NCBI GenBank assembly: GCA_965237575.1
Contig: CBDEGI010000004.1
Location: forward strand, 3,100,001-3,164,000
Direction: 5' to 3'
Source of the DNA: JAKZVK01 sp965237575
GTDB taxonomy: Bacteria > Acidobacteriota > Terriglobia > Bryobacterales > UBA6623
Length of the DNA: 64,000 bases
Part shown: one piece after another, positions 23,803 through 32,514 of the stretch
How positions within the stretch are numbered: position 1 is the stretch's first letter
How the letters are laid out: every line of letters starts with the position of its first letter
Notes under the pieces: model-generated
Told to the model about the DNA's origin: nothing
The model's database searches: none
What the model saw: the letters and a program-made list of their open reading frames with translations, nothing else
Position numbers and translations under genes: made by a program

Positions 23803-25017
23803 TCAAGCCGGCCTGTCCGGGAAGAGCCCCGGCATCCAGCGGGAGGCCAGCGCCGCCGGGAAGGCCAGGCGTAGGGGCGCACGGGAGCTGTCCGATAGCA
23901 ACACCCCTCTACGGATCAGGGCGGAGACGATGCGGCGCGCGTGGCGCTCGCCCGCGCCCACCACGCCGGCGGCCTGCCCGCGCGGCAGTTCGCCCCGATA
24001 CAAGATCGCTTCGAGGATGGCGCCTGCCTTCGGCGGCAGGTTGCCCAATCTCGTTTCTTCCTCGGCCCACACCCCGATGCGCGTGCGCAGGCGCTCGAGC
24101 TGGACCAGGCCCTGCATGAAGTCCACTTGGTCGATAGATACTGCCAGGAAGAACCTCGTGAATTCCGCCAACGCCTCTTCGCTCAAGTGCCCGCGGCCGT
24201 CCAAGTCGTTGCGCCGCGTCTGGTCGCACTTCGCCAGGTGTTGTTTGTAGTCCTGGACGCTGCGCGCGAGGCCGCGCGCGATCGACCAGACCCCGCCAGT
24301 ATCGAGCGTTTCCAGCAGGGTTGCGTGCGACATCAGGCGCGCGACCCTGCCATTGCCATCGAGGAAGGGGTGAACCCAGAGCAGGCGGTGATGGGCCGCG
24401 GCAACGGAGACGATGATGTCCGCCTTGCCGAGGTTGGCGTAGACTTGCTCAAAGCGTTCAAGAAATCGCGGTACCGCACCCGGGCTGATGGCAAGGTGGC
24501 GGCCCACTTCGACATCGCGCGGGCGCAGCTCTCCGGGAACGACCCGAACTCGCTGCTGCGTTTGCGGGTCTACGACGAAAAGCAGGTCTTCAGGCAACAG
24601 CTCGCCGAACCGGCGATGGATCTCACAGAGGCCCTCCGTAGTGAGTGCTCGACCTCTCACGCCGCCTTCATCAACCCACTTCTGAACGGCGATATGCGCC
24701 CTGGCCTCGAGTTGCAGGTCGCGCTGGCGGGCATCCTGGCTGTAGTCCTCCTTAAGGGCGCGCTCGATGTCCACCGGGTGGGTATCGTGACCCTCGATGA
24801 GGTTGGAGTAGTAACAGTTCATCGCCCGCACCAAGTCGGCGAGGGACGCGAGCAGGCTGGGCGGCAGGCTGCTCCTGAAACCAGCCGCCTTCTGGGCCAG
24901 TTCGATGGCGAGATCGGTCAGCCCGCCCCGGTGACGGGAGCCTTCGCCGATGAGCAGAGGCTCCATCAGCGAGACCGCTTCGCCCCTGTCTTCTGCCACC
25001 TGAACGTCCGGTTTCAT
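23803..25017 (-). CDS. Fic-family protein (AMP-transferase type), with N-terminal autoinhibitory helix
   Basis: This 404-residue protein has the canonical Fic loop HPFLDGNGRVAR with catalytic His and the anion-binding Asn-Gly-Arg. About 190 residues earlier, CYYSNLIEG contains the (S/T)xxxE(G/N) inhibitory motif, which makes it a self-inhibited class II Fic. The C-terminal part has a winged-helix-like region (ETRLGNLPPKAGAILEAI). Such enzymes transfer AMP or another nucleotide part to protein Ser/Thr/Tyr and often act as toxin-like regulators. The start is ATG 25017 after GAGG; a TTG at 25029 is possible. The upstream region is strikingly AT-rich with repeated half-sites. Confidence 0.92.
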   Translation of the reverse strand: MKPDVQVAEDRGEAVSLMEPLLIGEGSRHRGGLTDLAIELAQKAAGFRSSLPPSLLASLADLVRAMNCYYSNLIEGHDTHPVDIERALKEDYSQDARQRDLQLEARAHIAVQKWVDEGGVRGRALTTEGLCEIHRRFGELLPEDLLFVVDPQTQQRVRVVPGELRPRDVEVGRHLAISPGAVPRFLERFEQVYANLGKADIIVSVAAAHHRLLWVHPFLDGNGRVARLMSHATLLETLDTGGVWSIARGLARSVQDYKQHLAKCDQTRRNDLDGRGHLSEEALAEFTRFFLAVSIDQVDFMQGLVQLERLRTRIGVWAEEETRLGNLPPKAGAILEAILYRGELPRGQAAGVVGAGERHARRIVSALIRRGVLLSDSSRAPLRLAFPAALASRWMPGLFPDRPA

Positions 25018-25076
25018 AGCCTCATACAACTATACTTTAACATACTATATTATCAGGTATTTGAAGTGTAGTATAG
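25018..25076 (-). promoter_or_regulatory. AT-rich promoter/operator region of the fic gene
   Basis: Within high-GC surroundings this stretch is mostly A/T. It holds exact inverted heptamers CTATACT (25030-25036) and AGTATAG (25070-25076), with a third half-site CATACTAT between. This fits an operator, possibly read by the Fic protein's own winged-helix-like tail. A TTCAAA and TATAGT on the minus strand could be the promoter, but this is not certain. Confidence 0.5.
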
Positions 25077-25257
25077 ATGATATTGGTCCGTACTAATGTC
25101 CGGTAACACGTCCCTTTGGGATCACGCCTTTGGCGCGCCCGGCATCGCCGAAAACCTTGCCAAACTGTGCCAAAAGGCCGACCAGCCGGCGCAGGTCACC
25201 GACGTGGGCGTAGTTCGGCACAAGTGGTGGCGACCCCTCCTCACGGGCAGCGTTGCC

Positions 25258-26649
25258 TCACAGGCGGTCGCGCCGGCCGGGCCCGCTTCGCGCAGGGTAG
25301 CTCTTCCACAACGGCGGCAGGAAGTCGCGGGTCTCGTGCATCCAGTCGCTGAGTTTGAACTCAAGATCGCGGCGCACTTCGGCCAACGCGGGGTCGGTGG
25401 CGCGATTGCTGAATTCGCCGGGGTCGATCTCGAGGTCGTACAGTTCGAACAACGGCCGGCTGGGCTCGAGCAGTTGCCAGTGGCGGGCTTCCAAGCGGCT
25501 GCCCTCGCCTTTGCGCGACTCGGTCAGATATGACTGCCACGTCGCCGAGCGCTCCAAATCGTACGCCGGCCGGTAAGGGTAGCGGGGCTGGGCGTTGAAG
25601 ATCAGTTTGTGGCGCCCGGTGCGGACGCATCGCATCGGGTCGAATGTGTTGTGCCAGTTGCGCTCCGAGAAAACCGCTTCGCGTAGGGGCGCTGGGTCGC
25701 CCGCGAAGACGGGCAGGAGGCTCCGTCCTTGCATCTTTTTGGGCTTCGAGACGCCGGCCATCGCAAGCCACGTCACCGGCAGATCGATCGACGACATCAG
25801 TTGATCGGTCACCGTGCCGGGCTTGATCTCGCCCGGCCAACGGGCCAACGTCGGGACCTTGATCCCGGGATCGTACAAGCTGCCCTTGGCGCGCGGAAAG
25901 GGCATGCCGTTGTCTCCCATGAAGACGACGAGCGTGTTTTCGGTCAGACCGCGGCGGTCGAGGATGTCGAGGATCTCGCCGCATTCCGAGTCCATGCGCG
26001 CGATCTCGTCGTAGTAGAGCGCCACGTCGGCGCGCACTTCGGGCGTGTCGGGCAGGAAGTCGGGCATCTCGACTTTGGCCGGGTCGTGGGGCGGCGTAAA
26101 AGCGCCCTTGCGGTAGGGACGGTGCGGATCGCTGAAGCCCACGTGCAGAAAGAACGGCGGCGACTCGGGCCGCGTCTCGAAGAACTTCTCGAACGGCTTC
26201 TGCTGCGGCTGATAGTAGTTGAAGCGCTGGTTGAACGCCTCGCCCTGGTGCACTTTGCGAGACGCGCCCGTGAAATAGCCTTGCTCCTTCAGCATCTCGA
26301 CGAAGCTTGGCTCCCATTCCGGATACGGTGTGTGCAAACGGCTGGTGGCGGTCGTGTGTGGCGTACAACCGGAGAAGATCGACGAGCGATTCGGGCTGCA
26401 CTGCGGGGACGAAACGAAGCCGTTGTCGAAGCGCAGGCCCTGTCCCGCCAGCCGATCGAGGTGCGGTGTGTGGATCGCCCGGTTGCCGTAGCAGCCTAGG
26501 TCCGGGGCGCTGTGATCGTCGGAGATGAGGAAGAGGATGTTCGGCCGCCGGCTCGACTGCGCGAAGGCCGGCGCGCGCGTTGTGGCCACGGCGCCCATCG
26601 CTGCCATCGTTTGCAAAACGTCTCGGCGAGTCCATCCGGCGTTTTTCAT
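25258..26649 (-). CDS. Tat-exported sulfatase (arylsulfatase family)
   Basis: This 463-residue protein begins with a twin-arginine signal (TRRDVLQTMAAMGAV, cleaved near AFAQ). The metal-binding start NILFLISDDHSAPDLGCYG and the formylglycine site CSPNR (Cys 84, consensus C-x-P-x-R) are present, as is the second metal site MGDNGMPFPRAKG. It should cleave sulfate esters, probably of exogenous polysaccharides, after Cys maturation by a formylglycine-generating enzyme not seen here. The start is ATG 26649; a GTG at 26667 is possible. It is divergent from the VCBS lipoprotein, starts 62 bases apart. Confidence 0.92.
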   Translation of the reverse strand: MKNAGWTRRDVLQTMAAMGAVATTRAPAFAQSSRRPNILFLISDDHSAPDLGCYGNRAIHTPHLDRLAGQGLRFDNGFVSSPQCSPNRSSIFSGCTPHTTATSRLHTPYPEWEPSFVEMLKEQGYFTGASRKVHQGEAFNQRFNYYQPQQKPFEKFFETRPESPPFFLHVGFSDPHRPYRKGAFTPPHDPAKVEMPDFLPDTPEVRADVALYYDEIARMDSECGEILDILDRRGLTENTLVVFMGDNGMPFPRAKGSLYDPGIKVPTLARWPGEIKPGTVTDQLMSSIDLPVTWLAMAGVSKPKKMQGRSLLPVFAGDPAPLREAVFSERNWHNTFDPMRCVRTGRHKLIFNAQPRYPYRPAYDLERSATWQSYLTESRKGEGSRLEARHWQLLEPSRPLFELYDLEIDPGEFSNRATDPALAEVRRDLEFKLSDWMHETRDFLPPLWKSYPARSGPGRRDRL

Positions 26650-26711
26650 ACCCGGTGATGGTAACACCTACTTGCGGATTGCCGGCCGCGAAAGTACATT
26701 TGAGGTCGTAC

Positions 26712-28178
26712 ATGTTTTATAGGAAGGCCCATCGTTTGATACGCCGGTGTCGAGGTCCGGCCGCGCCGGCGGTTGTCGTCTGCGGGCTACTGGCCGCGTG
26801 CGGTCCCAGCAGCGAGGGCCCGCTCGCCGTGGCGGACCAATTGGTCGAAGCGCGCGACACCGGCGGCCGTTACATTTCGTGGCAGGAGCATCTCATCGAT
26901 GACGAAGCCCTTGCCGGCGGCGTACCCCTTCGCGGAGCTGACGGCTTGCAGATGGCCGATCTCGACCGCGACGGACATCTTGACATCATCTCGGTCCACG
27001 AAGACAGCCACTACGTCCGCGTCGCCTACGGGTCGGAGGATCCCGACACCTGGTTCCGCCTTTCGTTGGCCGAAGGCGCCGAGGCCCGCGCCGCCGAGGA
27101 CGTCGCGATCGGCGACCTCAACGGCGATGGCTTTCTCGACGCCATTGTCGCCTGCGAGCGAGGCCACCTGCTCTATCTGCAGAACCCGGGAAGCCGCACG
27201 CCCGGCAACACCGTGCGCGGATGGCGCTGGGACCGGGTGATTCCCGAGGTCACGCGCGGCCGCGGCTCGTTCATCCGGGCTTTCTTGGCGGATTTCAACG
27301 GCGACGGGCGACTCGACGTCCTCGCCACAAACAAGGGATCAGGCCGTTCGAAGGAAGCGGTCGCCGAGAAACCGGAGACCGAGATCTCGTGGTTCGAGAC
27401 GCCTAGCAACCCGCTAGACGCGACCGGCTGGCAAGAGCACGTCCTCGGCCGCGTGAAGGTGCCGATCAACGCGCAGCCGGTTGACCTCGACGGAGACGGT
27501 GATTTCGATGTGTTTGCCGGGTCACGGGGCGAGTCGAGGGTCTTTTGGTTCGAGAATCTACGCGACGGAAGCGGGGGCGACACTACGTTTGCGGAGCACG
27601 CGGTCGAGGTGGAGGCCGGCGGGGGCGAGTTGCGCTTCACCGGCTTCAACCTGGCCTTCCATGACTTCAGTGGCGACGGCCGGCTGGACGCCGTCATGCC
27701 GGGAATGCCCCACGCCGCGGTTTGGCTTGAGCAGCCCGAGACACCCGACGCCCTTTGGAAGCTTCATCCGATCGGCTCCATCGAGCCCGACCACCTGGTC
27801 GCTGTGAGTCTCGCCGACCTCACCGGCGACGGCCGTCCCGACTTGATCACCGGTGGTTACAGCCGGGGGCCGCGGCTCGAAGACGGCGACGACGTCACGG
27901 CCAACGATCCGGTCGGCCGTCTGGCCTGGTTCGAGAACCCAGGGGCGCCTGCGGGCGAGTGGAAGCGCCATGATATCTCCCGCCGCAAGCGCGGCATGTT
28001 CGACGCCTTTGTCGCCCGCGACATGGACGGCGACGGCGACATCGACTTCGTCGGAACACGAGGCAACAGCGGCGAGTTCGACGGGGTGTACTGGTTGGAG
28101 CAGCTTCACTCCGATGTGCCGGTGAAGGCGTTCCGCCGGGCACGTGATGTAGAGAGCGAGCCGCTGCCCTTGCCTTGA
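26712..28178 (+). CDS. VCBS/FG-GAP repeat lipoprotein
   Basis: This 488-residue protein has a lipoprotein signal (GLLAAC, Cys 30 as the acylation site). The mature part carries seven calcium-binding-type loops, each DxDxDGxxD-like: DLDRDGHLD, DLNGDGFLD, DFNGDGRLD, DLDGDGDFD, DFSGDGRLD, DLTGDGRPD, DMDGDGDID. This is the beta-propeller pattern of integrin-alpha-like FG-GAP repeats. It should be anchored in a membrane and facing outward, binding a protein or glycan partner. It shares a 62-base divergent promoter region with the sulfatase, hinting at joint control in polymer use. No enzymatic residues are seen. Confidence 0.9.
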   Translation: MFYRKAHRLIRRCRGPAAPAVVVCGLLAACGPSSEGPLAVADQLVEARDTGGRYISWQEHLIDDEALAGGVPLRGADGLQMADLDRDGHLDIISVHEDSHYVRVAYGSEDPDTWFRLSLAEGAEARAAEDVAIGDLNGDGFLDAIVACERGHLLYLQNPGSRTPGNTVRGWRWDRVIPEVTRGRGSFIRAFLADFNGDGRLDVLATNKGSGRSKEAVAEKPETEISWFETPSNPLDATGWQEHVLGRVKVPINAQPVDLDGDGDFDVFAGSRGESRVFWFENLRDGSGGDTTFAEHAVEVEAGGGELRFTGFNLAFHDFSGDGRLDAVMPGMPHAAVWLEQPETPDALWKLHPIGSIEPDHLVAVSLADLTGDGRPDLITGGYSRGPRLEDGDDVTANDPVGRLAWFENPGAPAGEWKRHDISRRKRGMFDAFVARDMDGDGDIDFVGTRGNSGEFDGVYWLEQLHSDVPVKAFRRARDVESEPLPLP

Positions 28179-28378
28179 AGCGAATCTTCTTGGATACTGC
28201 TTCTCTCGTCGCCGCAGGGCAGCCTCAGGGTCCGCCCCAGATCCGTCCGTAAGCCAGTGGGGTTGTGTGTCGTCACGCCCTGATGACTCGGTGGGTGGAA
28301 CTGGAAGAGAGCGGATGTGTTTGCGCTTGGCTCACCCGCCGGGTGTTGAGGGTGGGCGGAGGGCGCTGTGGACCGACA

Positions 28379-28398
28379 CCCATGGATGAATCCATGGG
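28379..28398. repeat. Palindrome with tetraloop
   Basis: cccatggatgaatccatggg: 8-bp stem, loop tgaa. No T-run follows, so it is not an obvious terminator for the upstream gene. Confidence 0.7.
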
Positions 28399-28628
28399 CT
28401 AGGATTGTGACGCCCTTCCGGGCTCGGGCCTGTGGTTGGACGCGTCCGTTCGCGCCAAGACGCACCCGCGGATTCCCATCCGCGGCTCGGTTGTGCTGCG
28501 GCGTGCAGTTGCGGCGGACCGGAGCTTCAAGCGATCGTTAGAATCCTTACGTACGGATTTGGGGCCCGCTCGTTTGCCCGAAATGGCCGGAACTGCTAGA
28601 ATTCAGTTCTACGCTTAGGGGTTGTGTG

Positions 28629-28652
28629 CTCCTGCGATCCAGGGCGCAGGAG
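28629..28652 (+). promoter_or_regulatory. Stem-loop upstream of icd
   Basis: Arms ctcctgcg and cgcaggag around an eight-base loop, 122 bases before the icd start. It could be part of an mRNA leader; no ligand-binding family is recognised. Confidence 0.4.
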
Positions 28653-28773
28653 TTGGACGACGGCCCCGATTCGGCCCGAATCCCCTTTATCGTCAACGTA
28701 GTTGCCGCCGAGAGGGTAGGGTTCGCAAGGACGCGAGCCGAGGCCCCTCAGACCCGAGCGATCGAGAGAGAGT

Positions 28774-30012
28774 ATGAAGTCCTTCAACGGGCTTGCCGTC
28801 CCGAGTGACGGGGAAGCCATTCAAGTTCAAGACGGGAAGTTCATCGTGCCCGACCATCCGATTGTGCCCTTCATTGAGGGTGATGGGACGGGACGGGATA
28901 TCTGGAAAGCGTCCCGGCATGTCTTCGACGGGGCTGTCGAGAAGGCCTACGGCGGGACTCGGCGGGTGGCGTGGTATGAGGTTTTCGCGGGCCAGAAGGC
29001 ACATGACCAATTCGACTCGTGGCTGCCGGATGACACCGTCGAGGCCATCCGCGAGTTCCATATCGCGATCAAGGGGCCTCTGACGACGCCGCTGGGCGGC
29101 GGTATCCGCAGCCTCAACGTCGCGCTGCGGCAGATCATGACGTTGTACGTCTGCATGCGGCCGGTCCGCTACTTCGCCGGTGTCCCCTCTCCGATGAAGA
29201 ACCCGGAGAAACTCGACGTGGTGATCTTCCGAGAGAACACCGAAGACGTCTACGCCGGCATCGAGTGGCAGCAAGGCACGCCGGAGGCCAAGAAGGTCAT
29301 CGATTTCTTCAACGGCGAGATGGGCAAGAGCATTCGCGAGGATTCAGGCGTCGGCATCAAGCCGGTGAGCGTGACCGGGTCGAAGCGGCTTGTGCGGCGG
29401 GCGATTGAGTATGCGATCGAGAACGGCCGCAAGAGCGTGACGCTCGTGCACAAGGGCAACATCCAAAAGTTCACCGAAGGGGCTTTCCGCGACTGGGGCT
29501 ACGAATTGGTGCGAGAAGAGTTCGCCGACCAGTGCGTGATCGAGGATGAGCTCGAAGGCGACGTTCCCGAGGGCAAGATCCTCGTGAACGACCGTATCGC
29601 CGATTCAATGTTCCAGCAGGTGCTGCTGCGTCCGGCCGAGTACGACGTGCTTGCGACGACGAACCTCAACGGCGACTACATCTCGGATGCCTGCGCCGCC
29701 CAGGTCGGCGGGTTGGGCATGGCGCCCGGGGCCAATATCGGCGATGAGCAGGCTGTGTTTGAGGCGACTCACGGCACCGCGCCCAAGTATGCCGACCAGG
29801 ACGTGATCAATCCCTCGAGCCTGATTCTCTCGGGCGCGATGATGTTCCGATTCATGGGCTGGGGGGAAGCGGCCGACCTGATCGAAGCGAGCATCACGGA
29901 AACGATCCGGCAGAAGACGGTCACCTACGACCTGCACCGGCTCATGGACGGGGCGACTAAGGTGAAGACCAGCGAGTTCGCGGCGGCGATGGTCGAAAAT
30001 ATGGCAGCGTGA
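28774..30012 (+). CDS. icd: NADP-dependent isocitrate dehydrogenase
   Basis: This 412-residue enzyme converts isocitrate to 2-oxoglutarate in the TCA cycle. It has the E. coli-type sequence throughout: FIEGDGTGRDIW at the N terminus, GGGIRSLNVALRQ containing the Ser that AceK phosphorylates in enterics, and GTAPKYADQD with the Lys-Tyr pair plus TVTYDLHRLMDGA with Tyr and Arg that select NADP over NAD. The length is normal. GAGAGAG precedes the ATG. The malate dehydrogenase gene follows 109 bases downstream, forming a TCA pair. Confidence 0.97.
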   Translation: MKSFNGLAVPSDGEAIQVQDGKFIVPDHPIVPFIEGDGTGRDIWKASRHVFDGAVEKAYGGTRRVAWYEVFAGQKAHDQFDSWLPDDTVEAIREFHIAIKGPLTTPLGGGIRSLNVALRQIMTLYVCMRPVRYFAGVPSPMKNPEKLDVVIFRENTEDVYAGIEWQQGTPEAKKVIDFFNGEMGKSIREDSGVGIKPVSVTGSKRLVRRAIEYAIENGRKSVTLVHKGNIQKFTEGAFRDWGYELVREEFADQCVIEDELEGDVPEGKILVNDRIADSMFQQVLLRPAEYDVLATTNLNGDYISDACAAQVGGLGMAPGANIGDEQAVFEATHGTAPKYADQDVINPSSLILSGAMMFRFMGWGEAADLIEASITETIRQKTVTYDLHRLMDGATKVKTSEFAAAMVENMAA

Positions 30013-30121
30013 TTGCTGGCATTCTCGGTAGACCTAGCGGCCTGTTCGAGGCCCTGGGCGGTCTGGCGGTCTTGACGGATTCGGCGCCAAAACATTCATT
30101 CGTTTACATTTGGGGAAACTG

Positions 30122-31057
30122 ATGAGAAACAAAGTCACTGTGGTGGGAGCCGGAAATGTGGGCGCCAGTTGTGCTCTGCGCCTGGCGGACAAAGAGCTGG
30201 CGGATGTGGTCTTGATCGACATCGTCGAAGGCGTCCCGCAAGGTAAGGCGCTCGACATGCTCGAAGCGTGTCCGGTCGAGGGATCGGACGTCAGCGTTAC
30301 GGGCGCCAATGATTACGCCGCGACGGCGAACTCCGACATCGTGGTTGTGACGGCAGGCTTCCCGCGCAAGCCGGGCATGAGCCGCGACGATTTGCTGCTC
30401 AAGAATGCCGAGATCGTCAGGGCCTGTGTCGGGCCGGCGGCGAAGTACTCACCCGAAGCCATTTTGATCGTCGTCTCGAATCCGCTCGATGCGATGTGTC
30501 ATGTGGCCCACAAGGTGAGCGGTTTCTCGAAAAACCGGGTCATCGGCATGGCCGGGGTGCTCGACACCGCCCGCTTCCGCACGTTTCTGGCCGAGGCGGC
30601 CGGCGTTTCGGTGGAGCAGGTGGCGGCGCTGGTCCTCGGGGGGCACGGCGATACGATGGTGCCGCTGGTGCGGTTCACGAACGTGGCCGGCATTCCGATC
30701 AGCGAGCTGATCGACGCCGAAACCCTCGAGAAGATTGTCGATCGGACGCGCAACGGCGGCGCCGAGATTGTGAAGTACCTCAAGACCGGCAGCGCCTATT
30801 ACGCCCCGTCCTCGGCCGTCGTCGAGATGGTCGAGTCGATTCTGAAGGACAAGAAGAAGGTCTTGCCGTGCGCCGCCTACCTCGAGGGCGAGTACGGCGT
30901 GAATGGGCTGTTCGTGGGCGTCCCGGTGAAGCTCGGCTCCCGGGGCATCGAGAAAATCTACGATCTGCCCCTGACCTCCGATGAAAAAGCAGCCTTCCAG
31001 AAGAGCGCCGACGCGGTCACGGAGTTGGTCACGGTGCTTGGCGCCCAGGGCAGCTAG
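30122..31057 (+). CDS. mdh: Malate dehydrogenase (LDH-like type)
   Basis: This 311-residue enzyme interconverts malate and oxaloacetate with NAD. Visible are the NAD loop VVGAGNVGASCA, the adenosine-binding Asp in LIDIVEGVPQG, the substrate Arg in FPRKPGMSRDDLL, and the catalytic His in LGGHGDTMVPL. It belongs to the LDH-like, tetrameric MDH type found in many non-enteric bacteria. The start is ATG 30122 with GGGGA eight bases upstream; a TTG at 30110 is in frame but less likely. It is next to icd, same strand. Confidence 0.97.
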   Translation: MRNKVTVVGAGNVGASCALRLADKELADVVLIDIVEGVPQGKALDMLEACPVEGSDVSVTGANDYAATANSDIVVVTAGFPRKPGMSRDDLLLKNAEIVRACVGPAAKYSPEAILIVVSNPLDAMCHVAHKVSGFSKNRVIGMAGVLDTARFRTFLAEAAGVSVEQVAALVLGGHGDTMVPLVRFTNVAGIPISELIDAETLEKIVDRTRNGGAEIVKYLKTGSAYYAPSSAVVEMVESILKDKKKVLPCAAYLEGEYGVNGLFVGVPVKLGSRGIEKIYDLPLTSDEKAAFQKSADAVTELVTVLGAQGS

Positions 31058-31219
31058 CGCCCGAAACGGAGATCCATCGAGCCAGAATCGTTGGGCCCGG
31101 GGCAGGTCACTGCAGGTCACAGGCGCGGCTTGACACCCCATGGGGGCTTGGCTAGCATGGACACATTAGCAACGCTACCAGGGTTCGGTTTGCGTTGTAG
31201 AGAAGGAAGCGGGTCAAGC

Positions 31220-31516
31220 ATGAGAAGGCTCCTAGTACTGACGGCAGCTCTCATGGCGACGGTCTCGTTGTGCATGGCCGGCGAATGGGTCGGGTACGTG
31301 AGCGACAAGAAGTGTGCCAAGCCCGATGAAGGCCATGCCGAGTGCGCGAGGAATTGCGTCAAGGACGGCGAACCGATCGTGTTCGTGAACGACATTGACA
31401 AGAAGGTCTACGAGATCGAAAATCCCGATGCCGTCAAGGATCACGTCGGCCACAAGGTCGTTCTCACGGGCAAAGCCGACGGTGATCGCATCCACGTCGA
31501 TTCGGTGAAGATGTAG
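31220..31516 (+). CDS. Small secreted protein, DUF5818-like
   Basis: This 98-residue protein has a clear signal peptide (MRRLLVLTAALMATVSLCMA) and a mature part beginning GEWVGYVSDKKC. Three Cys in a C-x8-C-x3-C pattern (KKCAKPDEGHAECARNC) precede a small beta-rich domain (VVLTGKADGDRIHVDSVKM). This layout is common in Acidobacteria small periplasmic proteins with an OB-like fold; the DUF5818 label is from memory and unverified. Function is unknown. It follows mdh by 162 bases and is followed by another small secreted protein gene. Confidence 0.65.
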   Translation: MRRLLVLTAALMATVSLCMAGEWVGYVSDKKCAKPDEGHAECARNCVKDGEPIVFVNDIDKKVYEIENPDAVKDHVGHKVVLTGKADGDRIHVDSVKM

Positions 31517-31673
31517 AGCTGTCCCGATTGGCTGAAACGTATTTGCATTGATGGACGCCTAAAGAATAACCATCCCGCCTGTGGGTGGCGGGGAAGAGCA
31601 ACGATGCCGAGTGAGCTTGGTGGCCGCAGCCGCCCGGAACGCTTGGGTACCTCGACAAGAAGGAGTTTTCACC

Positions 31674-32054
31674 ATGAAGAGACTTGGAAAGCTGATTTTG
31701 GCGTTGGGCCTGGCAGCCCTTTGGTCCCTGCCGCTCGCCGCCGCCGACATTGACGGTACCTAGCTCATGGAGAGAGAGACGCAGCGCGGCGTCCAGAAGT
31801 GGGTCGTGGATTTCCAATCCGAAGGGGAGGCCCTGACGGGAACCATACGCGTGGACGGTACCGAAAGACAGTGGGATGTCGTCGAAGGCAAGCTCGAGGG
31901 GAATGATTTCTCGTGTGCCATCATGTTCAAGCGCCGGGACGGCACAGAATCAAGGGTCTCACTCAATGGCACGGTCTCGGGACAAGAGCTGAACGGCAAG
32001 ATCAAAATGCCCAACGCCCCCGAGGCCAAGGACTTCAAAGCCACCAGGCAGTAA
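31674..32054 (+). pseudogene. Small secreted protein gene with in-frame amber codon
   Basis: With AAGGAG upstream, the ATG at 31674 opens a signal peptide (MKRLGKLILALGLAALWSLP then LAAADIDGT) and stops at TAG 31761-31763. The same frame continues without another stop for 97 codons (LMERETQRGVQKW, EALTGTIRVDG, TVSGQELNGKIKM) to 32054. Acidobacterial proteins of this kind normally read GTW at this point, so TGG to TAG is the likely lesion. Either the gene is dead by one point mutation, or the stop is suppressed, or it is a sequence error. No separate ribosome site is good enough to restart the downstream part as an exported protein. Confidence 0.7.
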
Positions 32055-32514
32055 GGTCGCTCCCTCCCAGGAGCAAGGTGACATCCCCAAGGCCGCGGCA
32101 CAGCGCGGCACTGGCTTACCTATCTACGCCGGTCGAGCCCGCCTGTCATTCATTGCCGTAGGTGACGGTTCGCTGTTGTGGTAAGCGTTCGGCTGCGAGT
32201 TGTAAGGGTCGGGCGGCCCTAGACCGACTGGGTCCCCACCACACCTTGAGGGCGAAGCTACCCGGCTTCGGCCCTGGCCCGACGGATTCCCAGCCGGCCC
32301 CCGCCGGTTTGACTCGTGAAACCGCCACCCTCGGTCACTGTTGAACCCTGGGTCGGGCTCAGCACCGGTCCTACCCACGGATCAACGGGTGGATCTCACT
32401 CTGTTTCAAGAGGTTACGACGAGTAGCCGTGGCGCGAAAGGAGCTGCGAGGATCGCGGGCCGGAAGGCCCTTGGTCCCCGAGACGCTAAACTAGGTTTCT
32501 TGGACGAGTCGAAC
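32055..32514. other. Intergenic stretch before ileS
   Basis: About 460 bases without a convincing gene. Small frames on both strands have no ribosome site or family resemblance. I looked for a T-box leader (AGGGTGGNACCGCG core) and did not find one. A run of C/G-rich hairpins lies at 32265-32340. Confidence 0.55.

Larger units (their letters stand above)
28179..28773. other. Intergenic stretch with hairpins before icd
   Basis: About 595 bases without a supportable gene. It contains a perfect 8-bp hairpin with tetraloop at 28379-28398 and a second hairpin at 28629-28652. The words attcccatccgcggctcgg and gacgcccttccgggctcgg look like degenerate intergenic repeats. The icd promoter presumably lies in the last 200 bases, but no clear box was found. 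Confidence 0.6.

Noticed and set aside
25093..25257. Open, protein-like stretch in frame after the sulfatase stop (NYAHVGDLRRLVGLLAQFGK)
   Set aside because: No family recognised and the sulfatase already has a complete domain; 54 open codons are expected in this composition.
31540..31673. Cyclic di-GMP or cobalamin riboswitch
   Set aside because: The conserved cores of both classes are absent.
31761..31763. Pyrrolysine or selenocysteine explanation for the in-frame TAG
   Set aside because: TAG is not a selenocysteine codon, and nothing in the window suggests a pyrrolysine system; a Trp codon mutation is simpler.
32055..32514. T-box leader for ileS
   Set aside because: No AGGGTGG/ACCGCG T-box core or specifier loop could be found.
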